Positions 52,160 through 63,640 of a stretch of DNA of 64,000 nt are shown here, piece after piece. Positions within the stretch are counted from its first letter, which is position 1; the number at the start of each line of letters is the position of its first letter. This stretch comes from Mycteria americana. Its lineage: Eukaryota > Chordata > Aves > Ciconiiformes > Ciconiidae. The DNA lies in NCBI RefSeq assembly GCF_035582795.1, contig NC_134367.1, positions 108,858,062-108,922,061 on the forward strand, given 5' to 3'. Made by a program: the position numbers and the translations under genes. The notes below the pieces were generated by a model. The model was given only the letters and a program-made list of their open reading frames with translations. It searched no databases and had not been told where the DNA came from.

Positions 52160-55100
52160 TGAAAGACCGTGTTACAGCATTACTTTCCAAGAACATCAAT
52201 ATTACATCTTTCACGCTATGACCATCAATGTTTCACATTTAATAGAATCACATGAAAGGAAATATTTTAATTGTCATAACCAAAGTGCTTAAATACTGAA
52301 CTCAAGATAAAAATACCTTACAACAACTGCATGTGTTGGAGCTAAATTGGTTTATCATGAAAAATACAGAATTTTTATATGTCATTACTTGGATTCCTGT
52401 AACATTTAGTAGTCCTGGTTTCAGACCCTGCTGTGTGATCTTTACAAGGACACAAAGAAAAAGTTAGTCCCTACTCTCAAGAGCTTACAATCTAAAGATA
52501 CCACAGGTGACAATAGATGGAAACAGATAGAAGGGTGCACTCAAAGAAAATGAAATAATGCTTCACAAAATGCATTGTTGACTATGTAGACTAATAGATT
52601 CTTACCTGGTGTTCTTAACTGCAGGACAAAGAGTGTTTTTGTCTCCCAGCTTCTGATAAGAACAAAAGTATGTGATATAATGTTGTTCTAACATAAGAAT
52701 ATATACTGGTACTTACTGATATACTAACAAATGTATGCACTTGGTACAATTCTAGTTCAGTCTCCAGAAGGAGACTGTGAACAGATGTTTTGCGCTTTAA
52801 ACTAACCCTGAAATATGGATATTTGCTACAGAAATTTGTTTTTGCCTAGTGTCCCTCCACTGTTTATTCTATATTCAAATGACTTGAATTCTGGCTCTGG
52901 GTCATAGATGCCTGCTCTTGTTTTTTTTATATATTACATGTAGGTCATTTCAGTCCTCCCACTAGGTTTTTTTTGTTGTTGTTGCTTTTTAGCCTTAAAA
53001 AGTTTGATTTTAGTCCTCACAGACTGGACAAATCATGTTAGAAACCAGTTCGTCTTCTGCGTCGTTTATAGCATTTTTTGCTAGCCAGCATAAACAAAGC
53101 CTCGGGCAATTTGCCATCCTATTCTAGACAGGATGTCTAACAAGTGTAGTAAGTGCAAGATCTTTTGTTTACATTGTGAACTGAGTTTGGGTTTTTTTGC
53201 TGCCCAGTTCTGTATTCTTTATTCTAAAAGTGTTTTCTTATCCTATGAGGAGAAAGCTACAACTCACAATGTGCGAATCTGCATTTTTAGATAAAAGAAG
53301 AGCCGGACATGTGCTAGCTGGAAGAAATGTGTTCCGATACTTGAATTATAGAAAAAGAATATGCTGAGAGAAGAAAGAAGTGGGACATGTATGTTGATAT
53401 TTACCTTAGTTTATGTGTTGGGAAGAGCGTGCTTGGAAGAGCATGAGTAGCGATGTATTTTATCCCTTCCCGCAGACCGAGGCCTGGCATGCACTGGAAG
53501 GGAATCTCCTGGTAATTGTTATTAATTGCTGTGATGTAGCACGCCAGTGGCTCATGAAGTGATTCTGATGTCTCACTGAAACCAAATGTTTCAGATACAG
53601 AAATAAATACCATAAAACACGCTTTTCCCAATAAAGCTACAACCCTACCGATTAGCCGGTGCCCTAAGGTACGCTGAGGTCTAGCGATAATAAGACCTTC
53701 TGACTTAAACCTCCACGCTCATCCCTCTTCACACCACCCTTCTGTGACAAACCAGCTCTTCCAGCACTCAGATTCATTTCAATAGTTAAAAATTAGCTCC
53801 TCGCTCTCAAGAGCATTGAGGCCTGGCTGTTTGCAAGTGGTGGCTGCTAGATACGCACATTAATTTATTAATTTCAGGGAGATTTAAAAAAAAGGGGAGA
53901 AAGAAGAGAGCTTAGGACTGGAAAAGGAGCAAGAAGGCAGCTGCAGGAGCAGCTCCAGAGCCTGGAAGCAGAGTGAGCCACAGTGCTCTGTCGGGAGATC
54001 AAAACAAGTGGATCCACCCTCATAATCTTCCTCTTGCACAACCCCTGAGGTGGCTGTGCGGGGATGTGTTTCACCCTGAAAAGAGGTGAAAAGAGGACAG
54101 ACGGCTGACTGACTTACACAACAGTCAGAGGAGATAGAAGTGAATTTTTAGACTCAGCCCCTGCAGCCAGTACACTTGAGTAAAATAACAAGTATAAAGG
54201 ATGTAGTAAGCAAGTTGATTTTGTATCCGGGTGCAACATGTAATAATTACCAGGCCAGACTCCTGCCTTCTGGTGTTTTCAATGCTGAGGTGTAAAAATA
54301 AAACGTGTGAAATACAAAACAGGATTTCTGGATGGTGGGAGTGGGCAAGATTTTATAAGTGATGTTTGTTTAACTACTCCTACAGCAGATGTAATACAGA
54401 TCATACCATCTCACTAAGTCACAGGAGTTCAAGAGTTGAAAATGGCCGTTTAGGACTTGTGTGTATAAATAAGTGTCAGAGAAGCTGGATAAATTCTTTT
54501 CTCTTGAAGCTGAAAAACCTTCTCAGACCCTACAAATGACAGAAATTTCATCTTGTTCACGAGAAAGCCTTTCCAGACGTCGGTGACTCGTAGTTTCAAT
54601 GCCAGTCCTAAAAGCCTTCCAACACGAGGAGAATATGAAATGATGAAGCATCCTCTGCTGCACGTCTCTGAAGTACAGCACAACGCCGTCTTAGCACCAG
54701 AGTTTCAGGAATACAGGCACCGGTCTCGGTCACTAAACACCCCTGTTGCGGCAAGACAGGACTGTCCCTTCTCTCTGGAGTTTTATGGGGTTTTTTATCT
54801 TCAAGCACAGATAGCCAAGGGAGGAAGTAACTGACTGACTGATTCATTGCTGTGAATACTGAACAAAGGTCCCTTTAAAGAAATGTCTTTGAGAATAAAC
54901 ATAATTATCAGTTGTTAGCCTACTGTTGATTTACAGTAGAAAATCACTTAAACAGACATTCTTCCTCGAAAAGTCCTGTCTGCCGCTCTGCAGAGGCTCA
55001 GATGGGGCACTGTAGCTTTGCTTCATCATCACTTATATTGTGTAGTATTCCAGGAGAAGTACAGGGAAAGGGCCAGAAACCAATGGAGAAATTTAAAAAG

Positions 55101-55359
55101 TTAGGGATATAAAATCTCGGCCATTGATTATAGCAGGATTTCAACCCAGCTGTGCTAGAAATGTGCTCTATTACTTTGGACAAGCCGTTAAAACTGTTGG
55201 CACCTCACACCCTTATTTGATTTAGGCCAGAAGTTTCATGATTAGCTTAAGCCAATCTAAGACTGTACTGCTGCCAAAAGGACATTCTTCCTTCCTTCTT
55301 ACATCAGACCAGGCACCCACATGACCATACAATAAACTGATCCAACCAAAAAACAGCCT

Positions 55360-55391
55360 GGGGGGAGGGGGGCGGGGGGGGGAGGAGGAGA
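55360..55391 (+). repeat. G-rich tract with quadruplex potential
   Basis: G runs of six, six, nine and two bases separated by single A or C, followed by GGAGGAG. It fits a G-quadruplex pattern. Confidence 0.85.
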
Positions 55392-58300
55392 TATTAGTTT
55401 TTAATTGAGTCTGGAAGTTAAGCAAGCCCTGTGTGCCACCAGATGGTTGCTGGTGCTAACGAAATGGATGGACTGGGAAGAAACAGCTAGAGGGAGGGAG
55501 AGGTTAGACAACCGCCCTCAGCGGCAGTGAGATTCAGCGGGTGAGTCTCATTTTAAGTGGGTACCTCTACTTTAGCATGCAGCACGGCCCAAGAAGATTT
55601 GCTGTGTAGAGAGAAACAGGTTGTGCTGCCATCCCAACAGCTGTGCTGCGTGCATCAGAGGGGTCTGACTTTGGGTTACCTCTAGGCTTGCCCCTTGCAG
55701 GAGCTTGGTGTATTGGGTAGGCTCCTGGAGCACATCTTCCAGTTTAGTTGATAGAAAAGCTTATGTAGATGCTCCCAGTATGTACCTGGAGGTACCACTG
55801 GTACTAATATTTCCTGAGACCTCTAGGTGCTACCATAATACAAAAGTATTTAGAGTCCATTTAAGCTCTGTTTGGAGGTGAGAGGCAGGAACGTAGCAGA
55901 CCCAGACCTGAGCGAGGAAAGAGGGAGCACAAAGATTTCATGTGGTTTTATCCCCACAGAAGACTGAATCGTTTCTGAGGTCCTGCTCTCAAGCAACGGA
56001 GGTGTGCCAAGGCGTGCTCAGGTCTCCCTGCAGTTCCCTTCGGTGATGATGCACTCGCTGCTTTTCCCGTTTGTGATCGTTATTCTACCAAGATACGGCT
56101 CTGCTGCTCTCGGCTCCCGGATGCTTCGCCAAGACAGTCTCTGGACCCTCACTCTAGTTGAAATGTGCCTTTTTGAGCAGAGTCCTTAATTTGCCCTTCG
56201 GGGGTGTTTTGTGCAGTTCGGTGCTTTTAGCGCTTTTTTCCCACGTATTTTTCACCGGTCACTCTGGCAGTAAAAGACAAGACAGCAGGGGGCACCAAAT
56301 CTGCATAATTCTGTTAAAATGACAGCTTCCGGACCGTGCTCATAAAATCGAAGTTATTACGCATCCTCTCAGTTTACCACCTAGAATTTCTTTCCAGCAC
56401 TGATATTTTCTAAGATAGCCCTTTGCTTCTCAGGAGCTACAGTGGTGAAAGTGAAGGTCGGATTTCCACAAATGTTGAAGTCTGAGCCAGTAGCAGACCT
56501 TTCTCCTGCCAGTTGCCATCCCGCTCCCTCCCCTGCTTGGTGCTGTAGGCTCCAGAGCTCATGCCCAGGAGGATGCTCTCTCTAACACTAAATTGGGGAA
56601 GGCGTTTGTCTTGGCAGAATTGGATTAACTGAAGGCTTTGCCTTTCAGTCCCACAGTGTGCTGGTATCAGCGTTGTGAAAAGATCTCGTGCGGAAATCAG
56701 TGTTGGACTTTCTAGAGAACTTAACCTCTCAATGGCCGTGCAAAATGTTTTCAAGCCTAGAATGAGTGATGTAGCTTAACTCTGCCTCTGTTCTTTCGCA
56801 GAAGCTGGAACTCAGCTTTCTTACAACTTACTTTTTAATAAAAAAATCCTCTGCAAAATAAAAATGAAACACAAAATATATTCTCTCATGGTTCTTTGAG
56901 TATTGGTTTAAATGTAGTCTGTGAGGTATGGATCTGATTCAAAAGCCTTCTTCATATGAGTAGTTCACACTCATGGAAGATCTGTGGGTACACTCAGAAA
57001 AGTAAAACCTATTATTTGTATATATGATACATATGTATTATTTGTATTTTGGAAGTGCTTCAGGATTGGATCCTCATTTGATAATATCAAAGACAAGTAA
57101 CATTGCAGTTTGGCAGACACTTTGAGAAATCTATTAATTGGGAACAACTACTAGTGTATTTCTATTACAGCCAAGGACCGGGAAGATGAAAAAACACATT
57201 CAAACCTTGCTGAGATGTCCACCACATGATTTTTTCCTGCCCTGCATGCCCGGTCTTGTACTTATATTCTTCGAAATTTACAGTCACTTTCTTTGAAAAA
57301 TCAGGCCATAGAGAGAGATAATGAGGCAGAAAAGATAGTCATGCGACTAAGATGAGAGCCGAGGACTGAGACATGACTGCTCATTCTGTGGCTTTTGGTA
57401 AGTTATTTTAGGGTCAGGTTCATGAAATCATTTAGTTACTTGAATGGTAAGTTCAGCTGGTTAGGTGCACACCTAACTAAGTATTGCTTCCAGGCTTAGT
57501 TATCTACTTTAAATGTAATCACTCATTGGATAAAATAGGCAAACAACATACCTGCTAGGCCTTCCAGAAGAGCATGTTCTTACAGGTAATTGCTATTGTT
57601 TCAGACAGCAGAAAAATAATGTCTTGTTGTCAGATGACCAGAACTCAGACGACAGCAGCTGCACATGTGCATATTAAAAGCTCAGTAACGTCCAACAACG
57701 CCTGCCATGCTCCGGGTTGAACTGATGGCACATGCTCAGCTGATCTGTGCATGTACAGTCGGTCCAATATATTTGGATTCAGTGATATTAGCAGATCTGA
57801 AATGTTAAAAGCAGGACCTATAAATCATGTATGCTTTTCTCCAAGGAGAGATCTCATCACTGGATTACTCTTCAAGATTGGTTTACCAAGTCTTACCACA
57901 GCATTTTCTCTCGGGGTTCATGAATCTTGTATTCTTGACTGTGCGGTTTCACAGATTCATTGACCTTACAGCGTTATTGTGAAGAGAAATACATAAATAT
58001 TGGCAAGAGTACTGACACTGCTGTAATGGTGATTGCATAAATATCTAGTAAATAGACTCTACGTTCCCATTGATTTCTTTAGAGAAAGTTTACAGCCTGG
58101 AACTTTTAGCTTCATTTGTCCTACTGACAATAGCAGCCTAAAATAATGATTTAAACCCCATGTTTTACAGTCACCTGACAAGAAACGTGTGACTCTTGAT
58201 AACAGATCTGGGTTGTTCCTTAATCAGCTGGAGGGTTGCTGTGTTTCTTCTGTCTCCATAGCTCTTAGCCTGGGAGCTTCAACCCTGTCAGCTTGAAGTT

Positions 58301-58420
58301 CAAGAAACTGAGGCCTTTCTCACCTGTGATCTCCTTCATTGATTTCTGTGGCGTGACTCCTAAATAACGTTAGCAAACCTGCAAAACAAACCGACTGCTC
58401 CCCATGCTCAGTAGGAGTGG

Positions 58421-58917
58421 ATCACAGAATCACAGAGTCGCAGAATGGTTGAGGTTGGAAGGGATATCTGGAGGTCGTCTGATCCAACCCTCTGCTCAAG
58501 CAGGTTGCCCAGGACCATGTTCTTGAATATCTGCAGGGATGGAGACTCCACAACCTGCCTGGGCAACCTCTGCCAGTGCTCAGTCACCCTCACAGTGAAA
58601 AGCGTTTTGTGATGTTCAGGGGGAACCTCCCCTGTTTCAGTTTGTGCCCATTGCCTCTTGTCCTGTGTTCAGACACCTCTGAAAAGAGCCTGGCTCCATC
58701 TTCTTTGCACCCTCCCTTCAAGTATTTACATACATTGATATGATCCTCCTGAGCCTGCTCTTCTCTAGGTTCAATAGTCCCAGCTCTCTCAGCCTTTCCT
58801 CATCCGAGAGGTGCTCCAGTCCCTTAATCATCTTTGTGGCCCTTTCCTGGACTCTCTCCATTATGCCCATGTCTCTCTTGTACTGAGGAGCCCAGAACTG
58901 GACACAAAATTCAACTC
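58421..58917 (-). mobile_element. CR1 LINE 3' fragment
   Basis: A well-preserved copy in inverse orientation. It starts with ATCACAGAATCACAGAGTCG, the CR1 terminal repeat, then GGTTGAGGTTGGAAGGGATA, TGGAGACTCCACAACCTGCC, CCCATTGCCTCTTGTCC and GAGCCCAGAACTGGACACAA. It is 5'-truncated as most CR1 copies are. Its better preservation suggests it is younger than the other CR1 fragments here. Confidence 0.95.
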
Positions 58918-60059
58918 ATAGGATAACTGAACCTTTCCTTTTTTAATAATCCGAGACATTTCTTTCTTCCCCACATTTCCATTGTGGCCTGCCTTCTGGG
59001 GGCTAAGTCACTTGTCCTACATGGCTATAACAAACCTAATTTTCACAACCAGGTTGTTGTTTGCTGGTTTTTTTCCCTGGTATAAAAACTAGTGGTTGGT
59101 GGGTGTCGTTGGGTCAAAACTTCAAGCAGACGTGGACAAGAAATCTGAGGATTTCCTTAGGCATTTCTTCACCAGACAGCTCAGTACCTTGCACTGCTTA
59201 TAGTGCTGAAAAGTCAATCCCTGTCCTAATTGGCTCCTATCCTAGTCATATTTCATCTTCTTCTGTCTTTCCCACACTTCTCCCACTTCTCCCTCCCAAG
59301 TCTATTCATGATATAATACCTAGCAGTCATAAAATAGCAGAATAAAAAATGACTGTAAGCAGAGCAAAGTTGGAGCCAGACTGCTCTGAACAGGGTGGCC
59401 ATATCCAGGCTTTTGTTTCAGCCTTCATGTACATTGAGTAAGTCCTCAAAGATTTACAACTCTATCCATTCTCAATTACTCTTTGCTGTGAAAGTCTCCT
59501 ATACCTGGAATGAAACCTAAAGATAAATAAGAGAAGTCACTCAATTGAGCTGATATTCTCAGTAAGCAAAAAAACAACATAGTTTGTGACCTCTGAAATA
59601 CCAAACAGAGCAGCTCAATTATTTCTAAATGTGCTTGTGCAGTTCAGCTGCCTGCTATAATGTTAAATTTTAAGGCTGTGCTTTCCCCTGCTGTTCGTTT
59701 ACTCCACTGCCTTTCCCTGCTCCTGCACAGCACTTACCAATTGCAGAGAAATTAGCATTTCTCCTTCTGCTTGTGCCAATAAAGTATGATCCTCCACACA
59801 AACTCACCTGAAAGGTTGTGGCTGGTAGTGGGGTTTAACATTCTCTCTGAAATGTAGCTACCTCATCCATCAGATATAATACCAGAAGAAGCAGTCTGAA
59901 TAGTGGGGCTTAAAAATATCCAGGTTTTCTCTTTTTTGAGGGAGTAGGTAGACATTTTTAGAATGGATTTCAGATATTGTGCTTCCCTAAATCTCAAGAA
60001 ACCTTTTGAAGAGGCTTGAATAAAAGGTAAGAGATCATGATTTGGACATGAAAATGATC
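58918..60059. other. Spacer between two CR1 copies
   Basis: AT-rich sequence with nothing recognised. Confidence 0.4.
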
Positions 60060-60496
60060 AGATGATCAGGGCGCTGAAATACCTCTCCTATGAGGAAAGG
60101 CTGAGAGAGCTGGGGTTGTTCAGCCTGGAGAAGAGAAGGCTCCAGGGAGACCTTGTTGCAGCCTTTCAGTACTTAAAGGGGGCTTATAAGAAAGATGAAG
60201 AGTTTTTACCAAGGCCTGTAGTGACAGGACAAGGGGCAGTGGTTTTAAACTGAAAGAGCGTAGGTTTAGATTGGACATAAAGAAGATTTTTTATGATGAG
60301 GGTGGTGGGACACTGGACCAGGTTGCCCAGAGAAGTTGTGGATGCCCCATCATTGGAAGTGTTCAAGGCCGGGTTGGACGAGACTTTGAGCAACCTGGTC
60401 TAGTGGAAGGTGTCCCTGCCCATGGCAGGGGGGTTGGACTAGATGATCTTTAAAGGTCCCTTCCAATCCAAACCATTCTGTGATTCTATGATTTAG
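60060..60496 (+). mobile_element. CR1 LINE 3' fragment
   Basis: Forward-orientation copy: CTCTCCTATGAGGAAAGGCT, GAGCTGGGGTTGTTCAGCCT, GACCAGGTTGCCCAGAGAAG, GGGGTTGGACTAGATGATCT and the terminal ATTCTGTGATTCTATGATTT. Well preserved, 5'-truncated. It faces the copy at 58421-58917, so the two form an inverted pair about 1.1 kb apart. Confidence 0.95.
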
Positions 60497-61252
60497 AATA
60501 TGTGTTAGGTAGGGTAATGAGTCTCTGATTCATAATTTATAACCAATGTCTAGTTAACCATCCAGTCTTAGACCTTAGATGCAGTGTGCATCAAAGTCTG
60601 TGGGAATGTATCTTCTGTGTAAACAATTATTTTTCAAATCAAAAGTAAAGGGAGGGAATAGGACAAAGTAATTACATTACTTGGAGTTTTCTGGGTTAAA
60701 CAGACTATGTCACATATAGACCCTGAATATCTTTCTGTTACACTTGCTGTCACAATTGGGCCTTAAAGAGATAACACTGAATGTAATTTTGGGGGTTGCA
60801 GAATTCTTAAACAGAAGCGATATAATGTGTTCTCCTCCTATTCCTGCTTTTATTTCGCAGATGCAGTCAGAGAGTTTTGTTTTTTCTAAGCACATTCTGG
60901 TTTGAAACCTACACAATAATCTGAATCTATTACAATATTATGTTCATATGCTCACCTCTTTTAACGGTTACTTCTTTCATTTGGGAAAAAATATTTGTTC
61001 TCCTATTGAGTATGAGAAACCTATATTCACTGAGAACTGAAAAATATTTGTAACCATTCGTAAAGCCATTTTGAAAACAGCTTTTCAAAAATTGCTTCAT
61101 AGAAGTCTCCTGGCCTGCTGTTCAACCTGAGAATGATTCCCACTGTAATGTGGTCACTGCATATTTCATTGGTTAATGGTGCTGTGGCTTCTTTTGTTGG
61201 AGATTGTTACAGTGGAGTTTGTGTGAAACAGATGACAGAAGAGAAGGGAAGA
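60497..61252. other. Spacer, nothing recognised
   Basis: AT-rich sequence between repeat copies. Confidence 0.4.
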
Positions 61253-61695
61253 GAAGAGTTCACTTGGAAAGAACCTACGATAATCATCTAGTCCAACTGC
61301 CTGACCACTTCAGGGCTGATCAAAAGTCAAAGCATGTTATTAAGGGCATTGTCCAGTTGCCTCTTACTGACAAGCAGTTCGGAGTGATGGCGTTTGTCTT
61401 CCCAAGTGACCATTACGTGTGATGGAGCCCTGCTTTCCTGGAGATGGCTGAACACCTGCCTGCCCATGGGAAGGAGTGAAGGAATTCCTTGCTTTGCTCT
61501 GCTTGCGTGTGGGGCTTTTGCTTTCCCTATTAAACTGTCTTTATCTCAACCCACGAGCTTTCTCACTTTTACTCTTTTGAGTCTCTCCCCCATCCCACCG
61601 GGGGGGAGTGAGCGAGCGGCTGTGGGGATTAGTTGCCAGCTGGGGTTAAACCATGACAATGGGGCATTGACCACCTTTCTAGGATAAGCCAATAG
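61253..61695 (-). repeat. CR1 LINE fragment split by an LTR piece
   Basis: The left part (61253 to about 61380) has GATAATCATCTAGTCCAACT and AGGGCATTGTCCAGTTGCCT; the right part (about 61659-61695) resumes with GGGGCATTGACCACCTTTCT. Both belong to a CR1 3' region in inverse orientation, and the sequence between them is LTR-derived. Confidence 0.7.
61382..61658 (+). mobile_element. Endogenous retrovirus LTR, 3' half (copy A)
   Basis: Forward piece of an avian LTR: GGAGTGATGGCGTTTGTC, GTGATGGAGCCCTGCTTTCC, GAACACCTGCCTGCCCATGG, an ATTAAA poly(A) signal in CCCTATTAAACTG, then CAGCTGGGGTTAAACCATGACA with the terminal CA. The 5' half with the LTR start and TATA box is missing. No internal viral genes are present. 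Confidence 0.85.
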
Positions 61696-61764
61696 GTTTT
61701 CCTCTTACTCATTCAACTTAATTAAAACAAAACAGAGCATTCTCTTTCTGATTTAAAATATTTT

Positions 61765-61894
61765 AAAATTGTAGATAATAGGGTTGGAAGCCACACCAAA
61801 ATGCCATTGAGTTAACTACCTGACAAAAAGCCAGATCAAATATTTCTTGACATAGGTTTGTGTAAACTGCTCGTAAAATATTCCAGTTCATGGA
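61765..61894 (-). repeat. Old CR1 LINE, left part of a copy interrupted by LTR sequence
   Basis: ATAGGGTTGGAAGCCACACC and TTGAGTTAACTACCTGAC resemble the beginning of an inverted, heavily diverged CR1 3' region. The same element seems to resume after the LTR block at about 62495. Confidence 0.5.
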
Positions 61895-62118
61895 TGTTGT
61901 GGTTTAGCCCCAGCTGGCAACCAAGCACCACGCAGCCGCTCGCTCACTCGCCCCCAGTGGGATGGGGGAGAGAGTCGGAAGAGTAAAAGTGAGAACACTC
62001 ATGGGTTGAGATAAAGACAGTTTAATAGGGAAAGCAAAAGCCGCGCACGCAAGCAAAGCAAAACAAAGAATGCATTCACTCCTTCCCATGGGCAGGCAGG
62101 TGTTCAGCCATCTCCAGG
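61895..62118 (-). mobile_element. Endogenous retrovirus LTR, 3' half inverted (copy B)
   Basis: Reverse complement of the same 3' half as copy A: it starts TGTTGTGGTTTAGCCCCAGC (the inverted LTR end), then GGGATGGGGGAGAGAGTC, GGTTGAGATAAAGACAGTTT, CCCATGGGCAGGCAGGTG and stops at CATCTCCAGG. It abuts the forward 5' half with no spacer. Confidence 0.85.
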
Positions 62119-62459
62119 TGTCCTGGTTTCAGCTGAGATAGAGTTAATTTTCTTTATAGTGGCTGGTATGGGGCTATGTTTTGGATTTGTGCTGAAAACA
62201 GCATTGATAATACAGAGATGTTTTAGTTGTTGCTGCACCAGTCAAGGACTTTTCAGCTCCCCATGCTCTGCCAGGTGCAGAAGGAGCTGGGAGGGGGCAC
62301 AGCCAGGACCGTTGATCCAAACTGACCAAAGGGCTATTCCATACCATATGACGTCATGCTCAGTATATAAAGCCGGGGAAGAAGAAGGAAGGGGGGGACA
62401 TTTGGAGTGATGGTGTTTCCCAAGTAACCATTACGTGTGATGGAGCCCTGCTTTCCTGG
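62119..62459 (+). mobile_element. Endogenous retrovirus LTR, 5' half forward (copy C)
   Basis: Starts TGTCCTGGTTTCAGCTGAGA, the characteristic avian LTR start, runs through GCTGGTATGGGGCTATG and GTTTTAGTTGTTGCTGCACC, contains a TGACGTCA and a TATATAAA, and ends GCCCTGCTTTCCTGG at the point where copy A continues into AGATGGCTGAAC. The 3' half is missing from this position. Confidence 0.9.
62349..62371 (+). promoter_or_regulatory. LTR promoter elements (CRE and TATA box)
   Basis: TGACGTCA at 62349-62356 and TATATAAA at 62364-62371, spaced as in a retroviral U3 promoter. Both are perfect matches. Confidence 0.7.
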
Positions 62460-62491
62460 TGTAGTGGTTTAACCCCAGCCAGCAGCTGGGG
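62460..62491 (-). mobile_element. Inverted LTR terminus fragment
   Basis: TGTAGTGGTTTAACCCCAGC followed by CAGCAGCTGGGG resembles the inverted LTR 3' end seen at 61895. Only about 32 bases are present. Confidence 0.6.
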
Positions 62492-62494
62492 TTA

Positions 62495-63640
62495 TAAACT
62501 TTTTTTTTTTAAATTTAACACCATTACAGTTTATTCTATCTCTAGTGGGCAAAGAATATTATATTCTGTTTCCACACTCACTACCCCTTTACATATTTGA
62601 AGACTGTTTTCATGCAGGTCTTCAGAGTTTTCTTTAGGTGAAATGAGCTCAATTCTTTCTGCCTTATCTGAGAGGCCACGTGTTTTACATCTATAATATC
62701 TCCTGAATTATCTCCAACTGATGCACATAGTTTTCACAAGTATAACGTCCCAAAATGTCATTCCTTCGTATCTGCAGTGCTACATTTTTGCTTATATATC
62801 CCAGCACAATGTTTTCTGTTTTCATGCCAGATTGATACTATTGACTCATGTTCGGTTTGTGATAAAACATGCAGCTGTTTTTCTAAGGATTGCTGTCTGA
62901 TTGTTCCCACTCTTAATAGTGTGTATTTAATTATTCTTACCTAAATGCGGTACTGCTCATTTTTGTTTGATGAGTTGCGTATACTTTTCGCATTGATTCC
63001 TTAACTTGTTGTGATGATTCTCAATTTGCAGCCTACCCTTTCACAGGCAGTTAAGGGATCCTCTGCAGCTGACGGCTGAATGGTATGTAATAATCCTCTC
63101 TACTGTGTTATCCAAAATATTAATGGAAGTTTTGACTAGTGCTAGACCTGAGGTAGGATCCTACACAATCCCATGTGCAAAATCCTTCCACTTTGACAGA
63201 GAATCATGAATAGCAAAACCAGCTGCATTTTCTCAACACGATATTAGTAGTCCTGTAAAAATGTCAACCAAAGCATGCTTCCTTAACCCACATTTGAAAG
63301 TGTCATGTGAAACAGTGTCAAAATGTAAGAGTTAGGATATATGGCTCTAATTGCTCCGTTCCTTGTCCCGAGGCCTGTTACTTTGTTATAGAAAGAATTT
63401 TGTTTCACTTGGTACAATGTTACCTTGATTAATCATGGGTCCTTGCTATTTTTTTCTTGCTCTTTTCTAGGTACTTGTTTAATTTAACAGAAAACTTATG
63501 GAATAAATAATTAAACATGCCAAAATGTTTATCATTCCCTGGCTATTCCCTTTCCTCTTTCTGAAGATGGTGTTTATCTTTACTAGTCTTCTGGAACCTC
63601 ATCTGCCTTTCAGGATTTCTCAAATACATAGTTGGTCTGA
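62495..63640 (-). repeat. Ancient CR1-like LINE fragment, about 1.1 kb
   Basis: Highly diverged, recognised by the order of blocks: CCCCTTTACATATTTGAAGA, TATATCCCAGCACAATG, GACTCATGTTCGGTTTGTG, AATGCGGTACTGCTCATTT, GAAACAGTGTCAAAATG and GTCTTCTGGAACCTCATCTG. This is the order in an inverted CR1 3' UTR and end of ORF2. It appears to be the right part of the copy starting at 61765. No open frame survives. Confidence 0.65.

Larger units (their letters stand above)
49210..58420. other. Intergenic DNA with no recognised gene
   Basis: No exon or RNA gene identified. Several short stretches resemble ancient SINE cores (51358-51400, 55137-55200, 57355-57415), and 52409-52500 carries CTCAAGAGCTTACAATCTAA, a motif common in old amniote repeats; all are too degraded to classify by eye. 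CpG-poor apart from local GC-rich patches near 49850-50040. Confidence 0.35.

Noticed and set aside
61394-62410. Open frames of 61 to 97 codons in the 61.4-62.4 kb region
   Set aside because: They are translations of LTR sequence on either strand; LTRs of this kind do not encode these peptides.
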